Shown here: positions 1-8,754 of the stretch, piece by piece | Layout of the letters: each line of letters begins with the position of its first letter | Numbering within the stretch: position 1 is the first letter of the stretch | Assembly (NCBI RefSeq): GCF_001039355.2 | Contig: NW_019776169.1 | Location: 15,668-38,008 of the forward strand | Direction of reading: 5' to 3' | Length of the DNA: 22,341 bases | From: Lingula anatina | Lineage: Eukaryota > Brachiopoda > Lingulata > Lingulida > Lingulidae | The notes under the pieces: generated by a model | Told to the model about the DNA's origin: nothing | What the model saw: only the letters and a program-made list of their open reading frames with translations | Databases searched by the model: none | Translations under genes and position numbers: made by a program

Positions 1-446
1 AATTCCTCACAAATGATTGACTTTAGTGAAGGGTCCACCTCAAATATTCGATTGTTTTTCGCAAATGTAATATGTAATAGAGCAGTCGGAAAACACCTAA
101 CCACATGCCGATTTCAGGTTGGCACAAAAATGGCCCCTTTGTCCTGGTTTGTTAAAGGTGTCTGATCGCCAGGGCAAGCTAAACAGACTATCACATTATA
201 GTAACTTAATCTCATAGTCGAGTAAAATGAATTTGCTAGGTCCTGCTAAAACTAGTTGGTAATAAATTTAAAAGACGTTTAAACTAGACTGTAAATTCGG
301 CTTAAATGCGCCTTGTCTGTATCTTGATTGTTCATATGTGACAGGGAACTGTTAATTATTCACGTGCGTGACTGTCCCCGTGCATGCATTAAATTAATGA
401 TCGTCATTATTTTAGAAATCTGAAGCAAGGTCCATTGGACATGAGC

Positions 447-518
447 GGCTCGTTGGTCTAGGGGTATGATTCTCGCTTTGGGTGCGAGAGGTCCCGGGTT
501 CAAATCCCGGACGAGCCC
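447..518 (+). tRNA. trnP-TGG: tRNA-Pro (anticodon TGG), copy 1
   Basis: The 72-nt sequence folds as a complete cloverleaf. The acceptor stem GGCTCGT (447-453) pairs with ACGAGCC (511-517), and C518 is the discriminator. The anticodon stem CTCGC/GCGAG encloses the loop TTTGGGT, giving anticodon TGG, which reads CCA and other CCN proline codons by wobble. The T arm is CCGGG-TTCAAAT-CCCGG. The internal promoters are visible: box A TGGTCTAGGGG and box B GGTTCAAATCC. There is no intron and no encoded CCA. A T4 run follows 4 nt after the gene. It is identical to the second copy 973 bp downstream. Confidence 0.97.
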
Positions 519-522
519 TATA

Positions 523-526
523 TTTT
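523..526 (+). terminator. RNA polymerase III terminator (T4) of tRNA-Pro copy 1
   Basis: A TTTT run 5 nt past the discriminator base of the tRNA is the usual minimal Pol III stop signal. It is conserved in the second tRNA copy and is present as T7 in the decayed copy near 13.57 kb. Confidence 0.8.
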
Positions 527-1419
527 ATAACTAAGTAGAGGTGCGACATTGTGTTCCACGGCCTCTCAGTTTCGTTACACCGGCAGCTTGAATAAACACA
601 TGGATAAGATATCATTGTTGTCTGTGGATTATTACGTCAAATTATAACGTCGTGATGCAACGTCTATGTTGTATGATGTTTCGTCATAAACAGTAAACAC
701 CATAGTGATGATGTTGACTACTCTGTAAACAGAAACGACAGCCCAAAATTTTGTTGGACGTTGTTTATCGTTCAGGGAAATATCATTTCCTTTTCTCATA
801 CAAAATAAGAACTATTCAAATGAGTGCATCATTGTAATATACAGTTTGGGTTTATTAAGTATTTCCAAATGGTTTTATTTGACGCTATTGAGGGAAAAAT
901 GATTTTTTTTTAAATTTAGGGCGTAAGATCTCAGCAGTGTGCTTAGCTTGAATTTGTTTAGTTGGTGCACCGACTTTCAATTCCTCAAAAATGATTGATT
1001 TTAGTGATGGGTCCACCTTAAATATTCGATTGTTTTTTGCAAATGTAATATGTAATAGAGCAGTCGGAATACACCATACCACATGCTGATTTCAGGTTGG
1101 CACAAAAATGGCCCCTTTGTCCCGGTTTGTTAAAGGTGTCTGATCGCCAGAGCAAGCTAAACAGACTTTCACGGTTACTAAATCTCCTAGTCAAGTCAAA
1201 TGAATTTGCTAGGTCCTGCTAAAACTAGTTGGTAATAAATTTAAAAGACGTTTAAAGTAGACTGTAAATTCGGCTTAAATGCGCCTTGTCTGTATCTTGA
1301 TTGTTCATATGTGACAGGGAACTGTTAATTATTCACGTGCGTGACTGTCCCCGTGCATGTATTAAATTAATGATCGTCATTATTTTAGAAATCTGAAGCA
1401 AGGTCCATTGGACATGAGC

Positions 1420-1491
1420 GGCTCGTTGGTCTAGGGGTATGATTCTCGCTTTGGGTGCGAGAGGTCCCGGGTTCAAATCCCGGACGAGCCC
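1420..1491 (+). tRNA. trnP-TGG: tRNA-Pro (anticodon TGG), copy 2
   Basis: All 72 nt are identical to the gene at 447-518: acceptor stem GGCTCGT/ACGAGCC, anticodon TGG in the loop TTTGGGT, intact boxes A and B, and discriminator C1491. It lies in the second tandem unit with the same flanks on both sides. It looks fully functional. Confidence 0.97.
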
Positions 1492-1495
1492 TATA

Positions 1496-1499
1496 TTTT
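1496..1499 (+). terminator. RNA polymerase III terminator (T4) of tRNA-Pro copy 2
   Basis: TTTT lies at the same distance after the tRNA as in copy 1, within the conserved tail ctatattttataacta. Confidence 0.8.
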
Positions 1500-1868
1500 A
1501 TAACTAATTGTGTTCGTTACACCGGCAGCTTAAATAAACACGTGGATAAGATATCATTGTTGTCTGTGGATTGTTACGTCAAGTTATAACGTCATGATGC
1601 AACGTCTATGTTGTATGATGTTTCGTCATAAACAGTAAACACCATAGTGATGATGCTGACTACTCTGTAAACAGAAACGACAGCCCAAAATTTTGTTGGA
1701 CGTTGTTTATATCATTTCCTTTTCTCATGCAAAATAAGAACTATTCAAATGAATGCATCATGGTAATATACAGTTTGGGTTTATTAAGTATTTCCAAATG
1801 GTTTTATTTGACGCTATTGAGGGAAAAATGAAATTTTTTTCTTTAAATTTAGGGCGTAAGGTCTCAGC

Positions 1869-3487
1869 ATTGCTAATAGATATGTAAGAAAGAAGAATCT
1901 AGCATTATGTCAAATTTATTACCAATTAGACACCAGACAAGGTTATAGGTGGGATATGCCTGTTCCTTGGGTTTGTACTCGACAGTATTATTAATTTGTA
2001 GTTATTAGTGCTTAATTTCCATCGCAAAAAATAAATAATAAAATATACGGCGTGAGTTGATAGAAGGCACACTTACTGATGATAATTCATGATCCCTGAT
2101 TATGTAATGTTACACATACTGTATTTGGGCCTGCGTTTGATTTATTTGGCCAAAACGAAAAGTAGATGTTGCAAAAATGTTGCTGACCCCAGAGTTTACA
2201 TTTTCATTGTATCCTGGAACAACAAAAGAGGTTGGCTAGCGTAGTCTAATATGTATAATTTCTTGCAAAATCCATTTAACAATTTTAACTTTCGGATCTT
2301 CATTGAAATCATCGTCATACGTTATATGTCATAGTTTGTATAATGCATGACCAAGCTAGTGCTTGACCAGTTAAGCAAAAAATGAACGTGAGAAAGATAA
2401 TTTCATTGGCACAAATTTATCTTTTTTTATTATGACCGAGTTGGACAAGTTTAAAATAAATCATTTTTATCACGATAGATAACAATCAACAGTTAAGTTA
2501 TTTATCTCGACAAATATAAATCAATAGAAAATTTAACGAGATACATAGCCTTCCTCAGGCGAGCAGCAGCAGCACGTGAAGATTAGGAAGCATTCGACAT
2601 ATTTCAGTTAAACAGAACTGCCTTCTCACCTGTATAAAAACCGTCTTTAGGGGAGTGGAGACGGGATCGATCCATTTTGATTGGGCCGATGGTAACTGGT
2701 AGATATTCTTTGTACACAATACAGTATATTGCCATTGAGCGATGTTTATCCTTCTTGCCTCTTGATATACAGTTTCTCCGCCCTGGTGAGTGTTAAGTCT
2801 GTGGAGTTCCTCCTCTGGACGTGAACAGCGCATGGAAAGCAGTCAATCCAATGTGTCAATTAAGTCGTTTATGATCTGTGCAAGAAAAGATAAAAACTAT
2901 TTGAAGTTTAAGTTATTTAGAGGTAAACAATGAATAGGTTGTAGATAAAAGGTAAAAAAAAACGTAGATTTTGTTTTAAAATCGTTTTGACGCAAATTGT
3001 ATGAAGTCGAACACCTTTAAGTTTATCGACTTAAATCAAATACATATAAACACGAGTGATGTATAATTTTAAGGAAATTCAATTCGCTAAGTGTACGTAT
3101 TACCCGCCATAAAATATTTGATGACGTCATCCGCATCTCGGCAAGCCTTGAATGTGGCCTTTAGCAGCAATGGCTTCATTCCGCGAGCAATTGAACGCTC
3201 TTTCATTTTTCCTCTCGCTCTAAGCAAATAATATGTAATTTCTTTTACTGATTGATATCAAAATCCAGTTACAATTACGGGTGAGTTTTTTTGCATGCTA
3301 TAACAAACAATACGTTAAAATACACTAAAAATGCACTAAAACTGAAACATTCTTAAACAAAGTACTTTTCAATCATGTGCATCAAATTCATAGTTGTCTC
3401 TGGGAACAGCGGAATTGCGGACAAACTTGATGCAAGGCTTATTGTCCACAATATCTGAGTCATTACTGTGGACGAACGAGGGGGAGC
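1869..3487. other. Intergenic AT-rich DNA, no gene supported
   Basis: I see no complete gene here. Two local features stand out. The stretch 2560-2830 has higher GC and is open for 92 codons on the minus strand, with no recognisable domain. At 3121-3130, ATGACGTCAT is a perfect palindromic CRE core (TGACGTCA), but no gene starts nearby. Confidence 0.6.
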
Positions 3488-4683
3488 ATGAATCCAGTTT
3501 ATTTGCGCCTTTGCCACACCCTTCGGTGTCGCATTTTAAGCTACGTGTCTACACCTGGTCCATCCACCGCGCCAGTAACCTTACTTAAATATGAGGTTCT
3601 CGTGCAGTTGCCCGTCAATGTCTTTTTTTTTTTTTGCTGATGTCAAAAATGATGTATATAAATACTTCAGTTAAAAAATCTAATATTTGTCATTTTAAGA
3701 ATTTGCAACAGGTGCTTTATATTTTCAGCTCTGTTATATGCCCATAAGCACAAATAAATTATGCGGTCGTGACCTGTGACCAAATAACCTGTTGAAAAAA
3801 GGGATTTCATAAGCGTCAATAGTTCAACACTCTATTTACATTCCAATATCAATTTCTATCAACAACCTTAATAAGTTATTGTGGTTTTAGTGATTGTTCC
3901 TCAACACAGCATGCTTAATATAAAATTCATCCACGCTCTTAAAATTATTCGTGCTAGTGCAAAAATTGTAAGTGATCTCCACAATACGTTATGCAACGAC
4001 TACATGAATAAAATCAATATCTTTGGTAAAACAAAGCACAAATAAATCATCCTTGAAACTACGGGTTCTTAGCTTAAATAGCATCCTTCAGCACACAGCA
4101 TACACTGGTAGGGGTAATGACGCACTGATCACTTTCACCTGATGTGACGTGCTTTTAAGCTATAATAAAATGCTGTAGAGCGTGTGTGAAATAATACTTT
4201 ATGTATAAGCTTATTGTTACTGTACAGAGAACTATTGCTTAGTAAATAAACATTTTGTATAAAAAAGAAACATAAGGAAGGATGGGTCATCACAGTATAC
4301 GTACTTTATCAAACTCCCAAATCATGTTAGTAGGTCCCTTTATTAATCTTCCAAAACAGGAGAAGTACGTATGCTCTCTAGTTATCGGTATTTATGTCCT
4401 CTCATACTTTGTCAAACTAGTGAAATGTTTGTTTACTAGTCAGATACACATGACGTAACGAGTAAACAAGTTTATAATTCTCAAGTTTGCATTTTTCGAG
4501 TGGTATGCACCACATAAATGCATTTCTTCAGTATCAAAACAAAGTGAATAATTGATTATCAGCATGCAACTTAAGAATGGCAGCAGGTTACACTCCATGT
4601 AACGCATACAAATTACTACTACCGTTTTCTTTACATAAGTCATGAGGCATGTACTAAATAACCCAAATTAATCACTCTGTCAG
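3488..4683. repeat. Diverged segmental duplication, copy 1
   Basis: Many blocks match 5523-7320 in the same order. Examples are gtccatccaccgcgccagtaacc / gtccatccattgtgtccagtgacc, aatatttgtcattt, tatgcggtcgtg, acctgtgaccaaataacctgtt, gtgctagtgcaaaaatt, and atgtcctctcatactttgt followed by actagtgaaatgttt. Divergence is substantial and indels are large. This copy has about 320 bp (3982-4304) missing from copy 2. No reading frame is preserved between copies, so this is noncoding or long-dead DNA. Confidence 0.8.
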
Positions 4684-4886
4684 CAAAAAATAAGAATAAT
4701 AATAAATAAATAATAATAATAAAAAAATAAAATAAAAATAAAAAGTCTGCTAGTAATCTTGGCCCACTGTCCGTCCCTCAAGTTCACGTTGCAATGGAAA
4801 ATGAAGGAGATAATGAAACGAAACCCTGTGGTATTTTTAAAGTTTTAATATTTGAAACTGTATGGCTTCATTTGGTCGGGATTAGT
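4665..4886. repeat. 222-bp direct repeat, unit 1
   Basis: It starts aaattaatcactctgtcag and ends tttggtcgggattagta. It is repeated immediately at 4887-5085 with the same internal landmarks: cttggcc(c/t)actgt, aagttcac.ttgcaa, and acgaaaccctgtggt followed by gtcgggttta. An A/AAT-rich microsatellite inside (about 4685-4745) makes it longer than unit 2. The opening motif recurs at about 7295 in the other large duplication. Confidence 0.85.
4685..4745. repeat. AAT/A-rich microsatellite
   Basis: An imperfect simple-sequence tract of A runs punctuated by single T or G, such as aataataataaataaataataataat. It lies inside the first 222-bp unit. Confidence 0.85.
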
Positions 4887-5085
4887 AAATTAATCATTCT
4901 GTCAGAAAAAAAAACAACAAAAACTGCGCCTCCTTCATATGTCTGCTCGTATTCTTGGCCTACTGTAATTTAAGTTCACATTGCAACGAAAAATGGTGGA
5001 AAAAATGTAACGAAACCCTGTGGTGTTTTTTTTTTTCAGCTTTAATTTTTGAAACTATATGGTTGCATTTGGTCGGGTTTAGTAC
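4887..5085. repeat. 222-bp direct repeat, unit 2
   Basis: Adjacent tandem copy of 4665-4886, starting aaattaatcattctgtcag. It keeps the landmarks acgaaaccctgtggtgtt and ggtcgggtttagta but lacks the long AAT tract. Confidence 0.85.
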
Positions 5086-5522
5086 TTTTATACTTTGACA
5101 TGTCTATTCCCTTAATTTGTAACTTTTAAGTGTCTTGTCGTCTAAATACATCCAAATACATAACCTGCACAAAAAATGGAAAAAAAAAATTAAAATGGCA
5201 ATGAATTTCATAAGGATTAAAAGAAATATAAAGACTTTGGGTACAGTGTTTTTAATGATTAGAAAAGGACATTGGCGAATGAATATAAAATATCAGATGG
5301 AATCTGAATCCTGTGAAATCCATTTTGATAAAGTACATATTTTTGTATCTCGTGTTGCTATCCCCTAAGCTTATTTAACTTATTTTAAAAAAGACAAGTA
5401 CAAGAAACTCTGGGAATATTTTTCATATTTTTTTAACTGATAAAGCAACATTTTATGTGAATTAAAATAGGAAAAGTTTCTTCTATGTTCCGTTATGGTA
5501 ATCATATACTTTCACACTTTAT
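5086..5522. other. AT-rich spacer, nothing recognised
   Basis: There is no repeat landmark, RNA gene or plausible exon here. The only open stretch (5135-5368, plus) is low-complexity Lys/Ile/Met-rich sequence, as expected from AT-rich DNA. Confidence 0.6.
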
Positions 5523-7320
5523 GTGCATTCTAAGTCAATTCCCTCAGCCTTGCCGTCGGAAATGGACTTGTAAGTTACGTATCCAACTCTTGTCCATCCA
5601 TTGTGTCCAGTGACCTTGTTTAAACGTGAGGTTCTAGTGCAGCTGCCGGTCGATGCCCTTTTGCTGACGTCATAAATCGTGTATATTAATATTTCAGTGT
5701 CTAAAAGTCGAATATTTGTCATTTAATGATTTTGCACCAGATGACTTGTATTTTCAGTTCTGTTACAGGCCCGTCAGCATTGAAATTATAACCTCTTTAC
5801 TTTTAGCTGAAGTAAACAAATAAACTATGCGGTCGTGCGAAAAATAAAACAAATTCACACATTATAAAGAACCCTGCACTTTTTTCTTGTTACAGATGTC
5901 ATTCAACTTGAAATATTAGTGTTTTAAATCACTTCTGTTTGGCACATGATGAGAAAAATTAAGTGAACAAATGGAGTTCTGTAATGCGTGTAAGAAGTCA
6001 TTACGTATCAAAATTAAGTTGTCCTCATATATTTTTCTGTCAAAAGCCAAATACATTTCAAAAGAATGGAACAGTTTTTAGCCCATGCGTCAATAATTCA
6101 CATGGTATCTTGTGTTTAAGTACCGTACTATTAAAGGGCTATGCAAAACGTTGTTTGCACGAATTCTGCATGTACCGGTACATGAACAGACAAATTTAAT
6201 GTCAAGTTTAAATTGGCTCAGTTTAAAAAATAAATCAGATAAAGTTTTCACGACACTTTCAATGTACATGTTGTGAACATTGAACATTTAACTGTTTTCT
6301 GTGTCCAGTGAACGTAACTTGAATTCTGCTAAAATATAAAAATCTAGTTTTTTTTTCACGACTGTGCTAATTTCTGTCTGATTAATTCCCACGTACCGGG
6401 TATGACAGGTATCCTCTGAAATAGTCGACATTTCTGAAATTTCGCAAACTTCACATACATCAGTGAGTCAAGAACAGTGTGTCAGTTTGTTCCCCTTTCG
6501 CCTCCCCAAATGTTATCTACCTGTGACCGAATAATCTGTTTCACAAGAAATTTGAAAAAAAAAAAAAAAGTGTTTTCATAAGTTTCATGATTACAAATTT
6601 CAAAAAGAATCCACTTACCATATAGCAAAGCGTGGTAAGAACCAATACGCCTGTAGAACCTGAAAAGAGAAGAGTCCTTGTCAGACAAACTTTTTGCCAG
6701 ATAATTGTAAAACATGAGCTTTAACCATCTGACTATTAACACTCTACAATAAAACATCATCATGATCAAAGAATTGATATAATAGCGGAATCTTAATATG
6801 TCTTGTAACAACGTCTACATATTTCTAATCGTGACTTAATTTTAATTATTGTACCTTAACACAACATGTTGTATATAATTTATTCGTGCTAATGCAAAAA
6901 TTATGATTGATCTCCACTTCATCAAATGGGAATTCCGATATCATGTTATTAGGTCCTTTTAATCTTCCAAAACAAGATAAGTAGGGGCCTACGTATGCTA
7001 TCTTGTTTTCGGTATTCATGTCCTCTCATACTTTGTTAAACTGGTGAAAAGTTTGTTTTCGAGTCAGATACACGTGAGGTAACGAATAAACAAGGTTTAA
7101 TTTATCAGGTTTGCTTTTCACGACTGGTATGCATTATATAAAAGCATTTTCAAAACAAAGCGAATAATTGATTATTGCTGTGTAACTTGAAAATGCAAAC
7201 ATGTAACAAGCGAAATCGCAGCTTTAGAGTCAATGTAACGCAAACAAATTACCACTATCTGTCTCTTACATAACTCATGTAAAAAATAACCCAAATTAAT
7301 TACTCTGTCAGCAAAAAAAA
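5523..7320. repeat. Diverged segmental duplication, copy 2
   Basis: Ordered homology with 3488-4683 runs from gtccatccattgtgtccagtgacc through atgtcctctcatactttgtt to ttaattactctgtcagc. Between tatgcggtcgtg (ending 5837) and acctgtgaccgaataatctgtt (starting 6519) lie about 680 bp with no counterpart in copy 1, so either copy 2 gained an insertion or copy 1 lost it. A full CRE-like ctgacgtcat at about 5664 is intact here but mutated (ctgatgtcaa) in copy 1. Confidence 0.8.
5838..6518. other. About 680-bp segment unique to duplication copy 2
   Basis: This stretch interrupts otherwise collinear homology between the two large duplication copies. I do not see clear terminal inverted repeats at its ends, so an insertion is not proven. 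It contains a perfect 16-bp palindrome at 6169-6184. No coding capacity is convincing. Confidence 0.5.
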
Positions 7321-7409
7321 AAACTTTGAAACTGCACTGTCTTATATGCCTTATTATATACATCGTTACAGTTGTCCTGCGAAGTCCGTACTGTCCTGGC
7401 ACACTGCCC

Positions 7410-7986
7410 TTATGTCCCCTGTGCGGCGTCTGTGTGGCGGGCGGCGTCGTAAGGATTTGCGACCTCCGTGGCTTCTAATACTTCTATTTGTCAATCTTTA
7501 ATTTCTGAATTTTTTTTAAATCGTAACTCCGCATATAATAGCAATATCATAGATTTCAAAAATATTGGCATCGTTCGGTGGAATTCAGGTGATATTTCAG
7601 AGACGCAAAAAAGTGTAAAGGAGATAGGGTATTTGTGGGACATTTGCACGGGCATCGCTTCCGCAGAATCTTTGCAGCAAAAAAAGAAAAAAAAAGTAAA
7701 AAAAAATTCCTGATATCAATCTCCTTTACCATTTTTGTACAAGCGTTCTTTGGTGTGACTCAACGGTAAATTGATTTGTTTTTGGACAACTACGCTTTTG
7801 TTGGAGAGTTATCTGTACTTTTTCTGCCTGTTTCAGTAGAATCTTTATAGCTGACAAAAAAAAAGGTAAATCAAATTTATCCTGATATCAATCTCTCATA
7901 CCACTTTTACATAAGCATGCTTCGGCGTGACCCAACGGTAAATTAATTTGTTTTTGGATGACTACGCTTTTGTTGGGGAGTTATCT
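7410..7986. repeat. 577-bp direct repeat, copy 1
   Basis: From ttatgtcccctgtgcgg to ggggagttatct it is repeated at 8004-8580 with only about eight differences by eye (for example gatttgcg/gattggcg and aaaaaaaaagg/aaaaacaaagg). It begins with a GC-rich stretch (gcggcgtctgtgtggcgggc) unlike the AT-rich surroundings. Its second half is built of monomers of about 172 bp. It stops exactly before the N at 7987. Confidence 0.92.
7815..7986. repeat. 172-bp monomer within repeat copy 1
   Basis: The monomer runs from gtactttttctgcctgtttcag to gggagttatct. Its core 'gtgacccaacggtaaatt..ttgtttttgga..actacgcttttgttgg' occurs at about 7755, 7927, 8351, 8522 and 8695, spaced about 171-173 bp within each large copy. 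Confidence 0.8.
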
Positions 7987-8003
7987 NCCAATTTCCTGGA
8001 CTA

Positions 8004-8580
8004 TTATGTCCCCTGTGCGGCGTCTGTGTGGCGGGCGGCGTCGTAAGGATTGGCGACCTCCGTGGCTTCTAATACTTCTATTTGTCAATCTTTAATTTCT
8101 GAATTTTTTTTAAAATCGTAACTCCGCATATAATAGCAATATCATAGATTTCAAAAATATTGGCATCGTTCGGTGGAATTCAGGTGATATTTCAGAGACG
8201 CAAAAAAGTGTAAAGGAGATAGGATATTTGTGGGACATTTGCACGGGCATCGCTTCCGCAGAATCTTTGCAGCAAAAAAAGAAAAAAAAAGTAAAAAAAA
8301 AATTCCTGATATCAATCTCCTTTACAATTTTTGTACAAGCGTTCTTTGGTGTGACTCAACGGTAAATTGATTTGTTTTTGGACAACTACGCTTTTGTTGG
8401 AGAGTTATCTGTACTTTTTCTGCCTGTTTCAGTAGAATCTTTATAGCTGACAAAAACAAAGGTAAATCAAATTTATCCTGATATCAATCTCTCATACCAC
8501 TTTTACATAAGCATGCTTCGGCGTGACCCAACGGTAAATTAATTTGTTTTTGGATAACTACGCTTTTGTTGGGGAGTTAT
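8004..8580. repeat. 577-bp direct repeat, copy 2
   Basis: Second, almost identical copy of 7410-7986, offset about 594 bp. Unlike copy 1 it continues into a further, more diverged 172-bp monomer (8583-8754), so copy 1 looks like a truncated duplicate. The 17-bp junction between copies begins with the undetermined base 7987. Confidence 0.92.
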
Positions 8581-8582
8581 CT

Positions 8583-8754
8583 GTCTTTTTTGTGCCTTTT
8601 TCAGCAGAATTTTTGCACGTGCAAAAAGAGAACAAAGGTAAAAACATCTATCCGGACATCAATCACTTTAACCACTTTTACATAAGCGCGCTACGGCGTG
8701 ACCCAACGGTTGATTGGATTGGATTTTGAGAACTAGGCTTTTGTTGGGTATTTC
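8583..8754. repeat. Diverged third 172-bp monomer
   Basis: It follows directly after the monomer at 8411-8582 and aligns to it: gtgcctttttcagcagaatttttgc, catcaatcactttaacc, cacttttacataagcgcgct, cggcgtgacccaacggt and ggcttttgttggg. It is clearly more diverged than the others, as expected at the edge of an ageing tandem array. Confidence 0.75.

Larger units (their letters stand above)
1..978. repeat. Tandem repeat unit A carrying a tRNA-Pro gene
   Basis: The sequence from base 1 matches the sequence from 979 nearly base for base over about 900 bp: same opening (aattcctca..aatgattga), same tRNA and same downstream AT-rich tract. The offset drifts from 978 to 973 and then lower because of small indels. 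Unit A has segments absent from B, such as the 14 bp and 17 bp flanking 'attgtgtt' just after the tRNA and 13 bp near 771-783. The left edge of the window is probably inside a longer array. About 40 bp at 939-978 (gtgcttagcttg..) have no counterpart at the end of unit B but reappear in the decayed copy near 13.1 kb, so they belong to the original unit. Confidence 0.93.
979..1868. repeat. Tandem repeat unit B carrying a tRNA-Pro gene
   Basis: This is the second copy of the unit at 1-978. It aligns from aattcctca (979) to about ggtctcagcat (1868), where similarity stops abruptly. By eye, point differences are at the few-percent level and most divergence is in short indels. The tRNA and its immediate flanks (tattttataacta) are unchanged. 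The unit ends before the roughly 40-bp tail present in unit A, so it is 3'-truncated relative to A. Confidence 0.93.

Noticed and set aside
412-615. Minus-strand ORF containing RARPGFEPGTSRTQSEN
   Set aside because: This is the reverse complement of the tRNA-Pro gene. tRNA antisense translations of the PGFEPG type are a common source of spurious proteins.
6482-6811. 109-codon minus-strand ORF, the longest uninterrupted one in the left half
   Set aside because: The translation is Phe/Tyr/Leu-rich AT-driven sequence, overlaps the edge of a degenerate duplication, and the homologous copy at 3.8 kb does not preserve the frame.
7815-8754. Alpha-satellite identity suggested by the roughly 171-bp period
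   Set aside because: Only the period is similar. The sequence bears no resemblance to primate alpha satellite, there are few monomers, and the genome is not a primate one.
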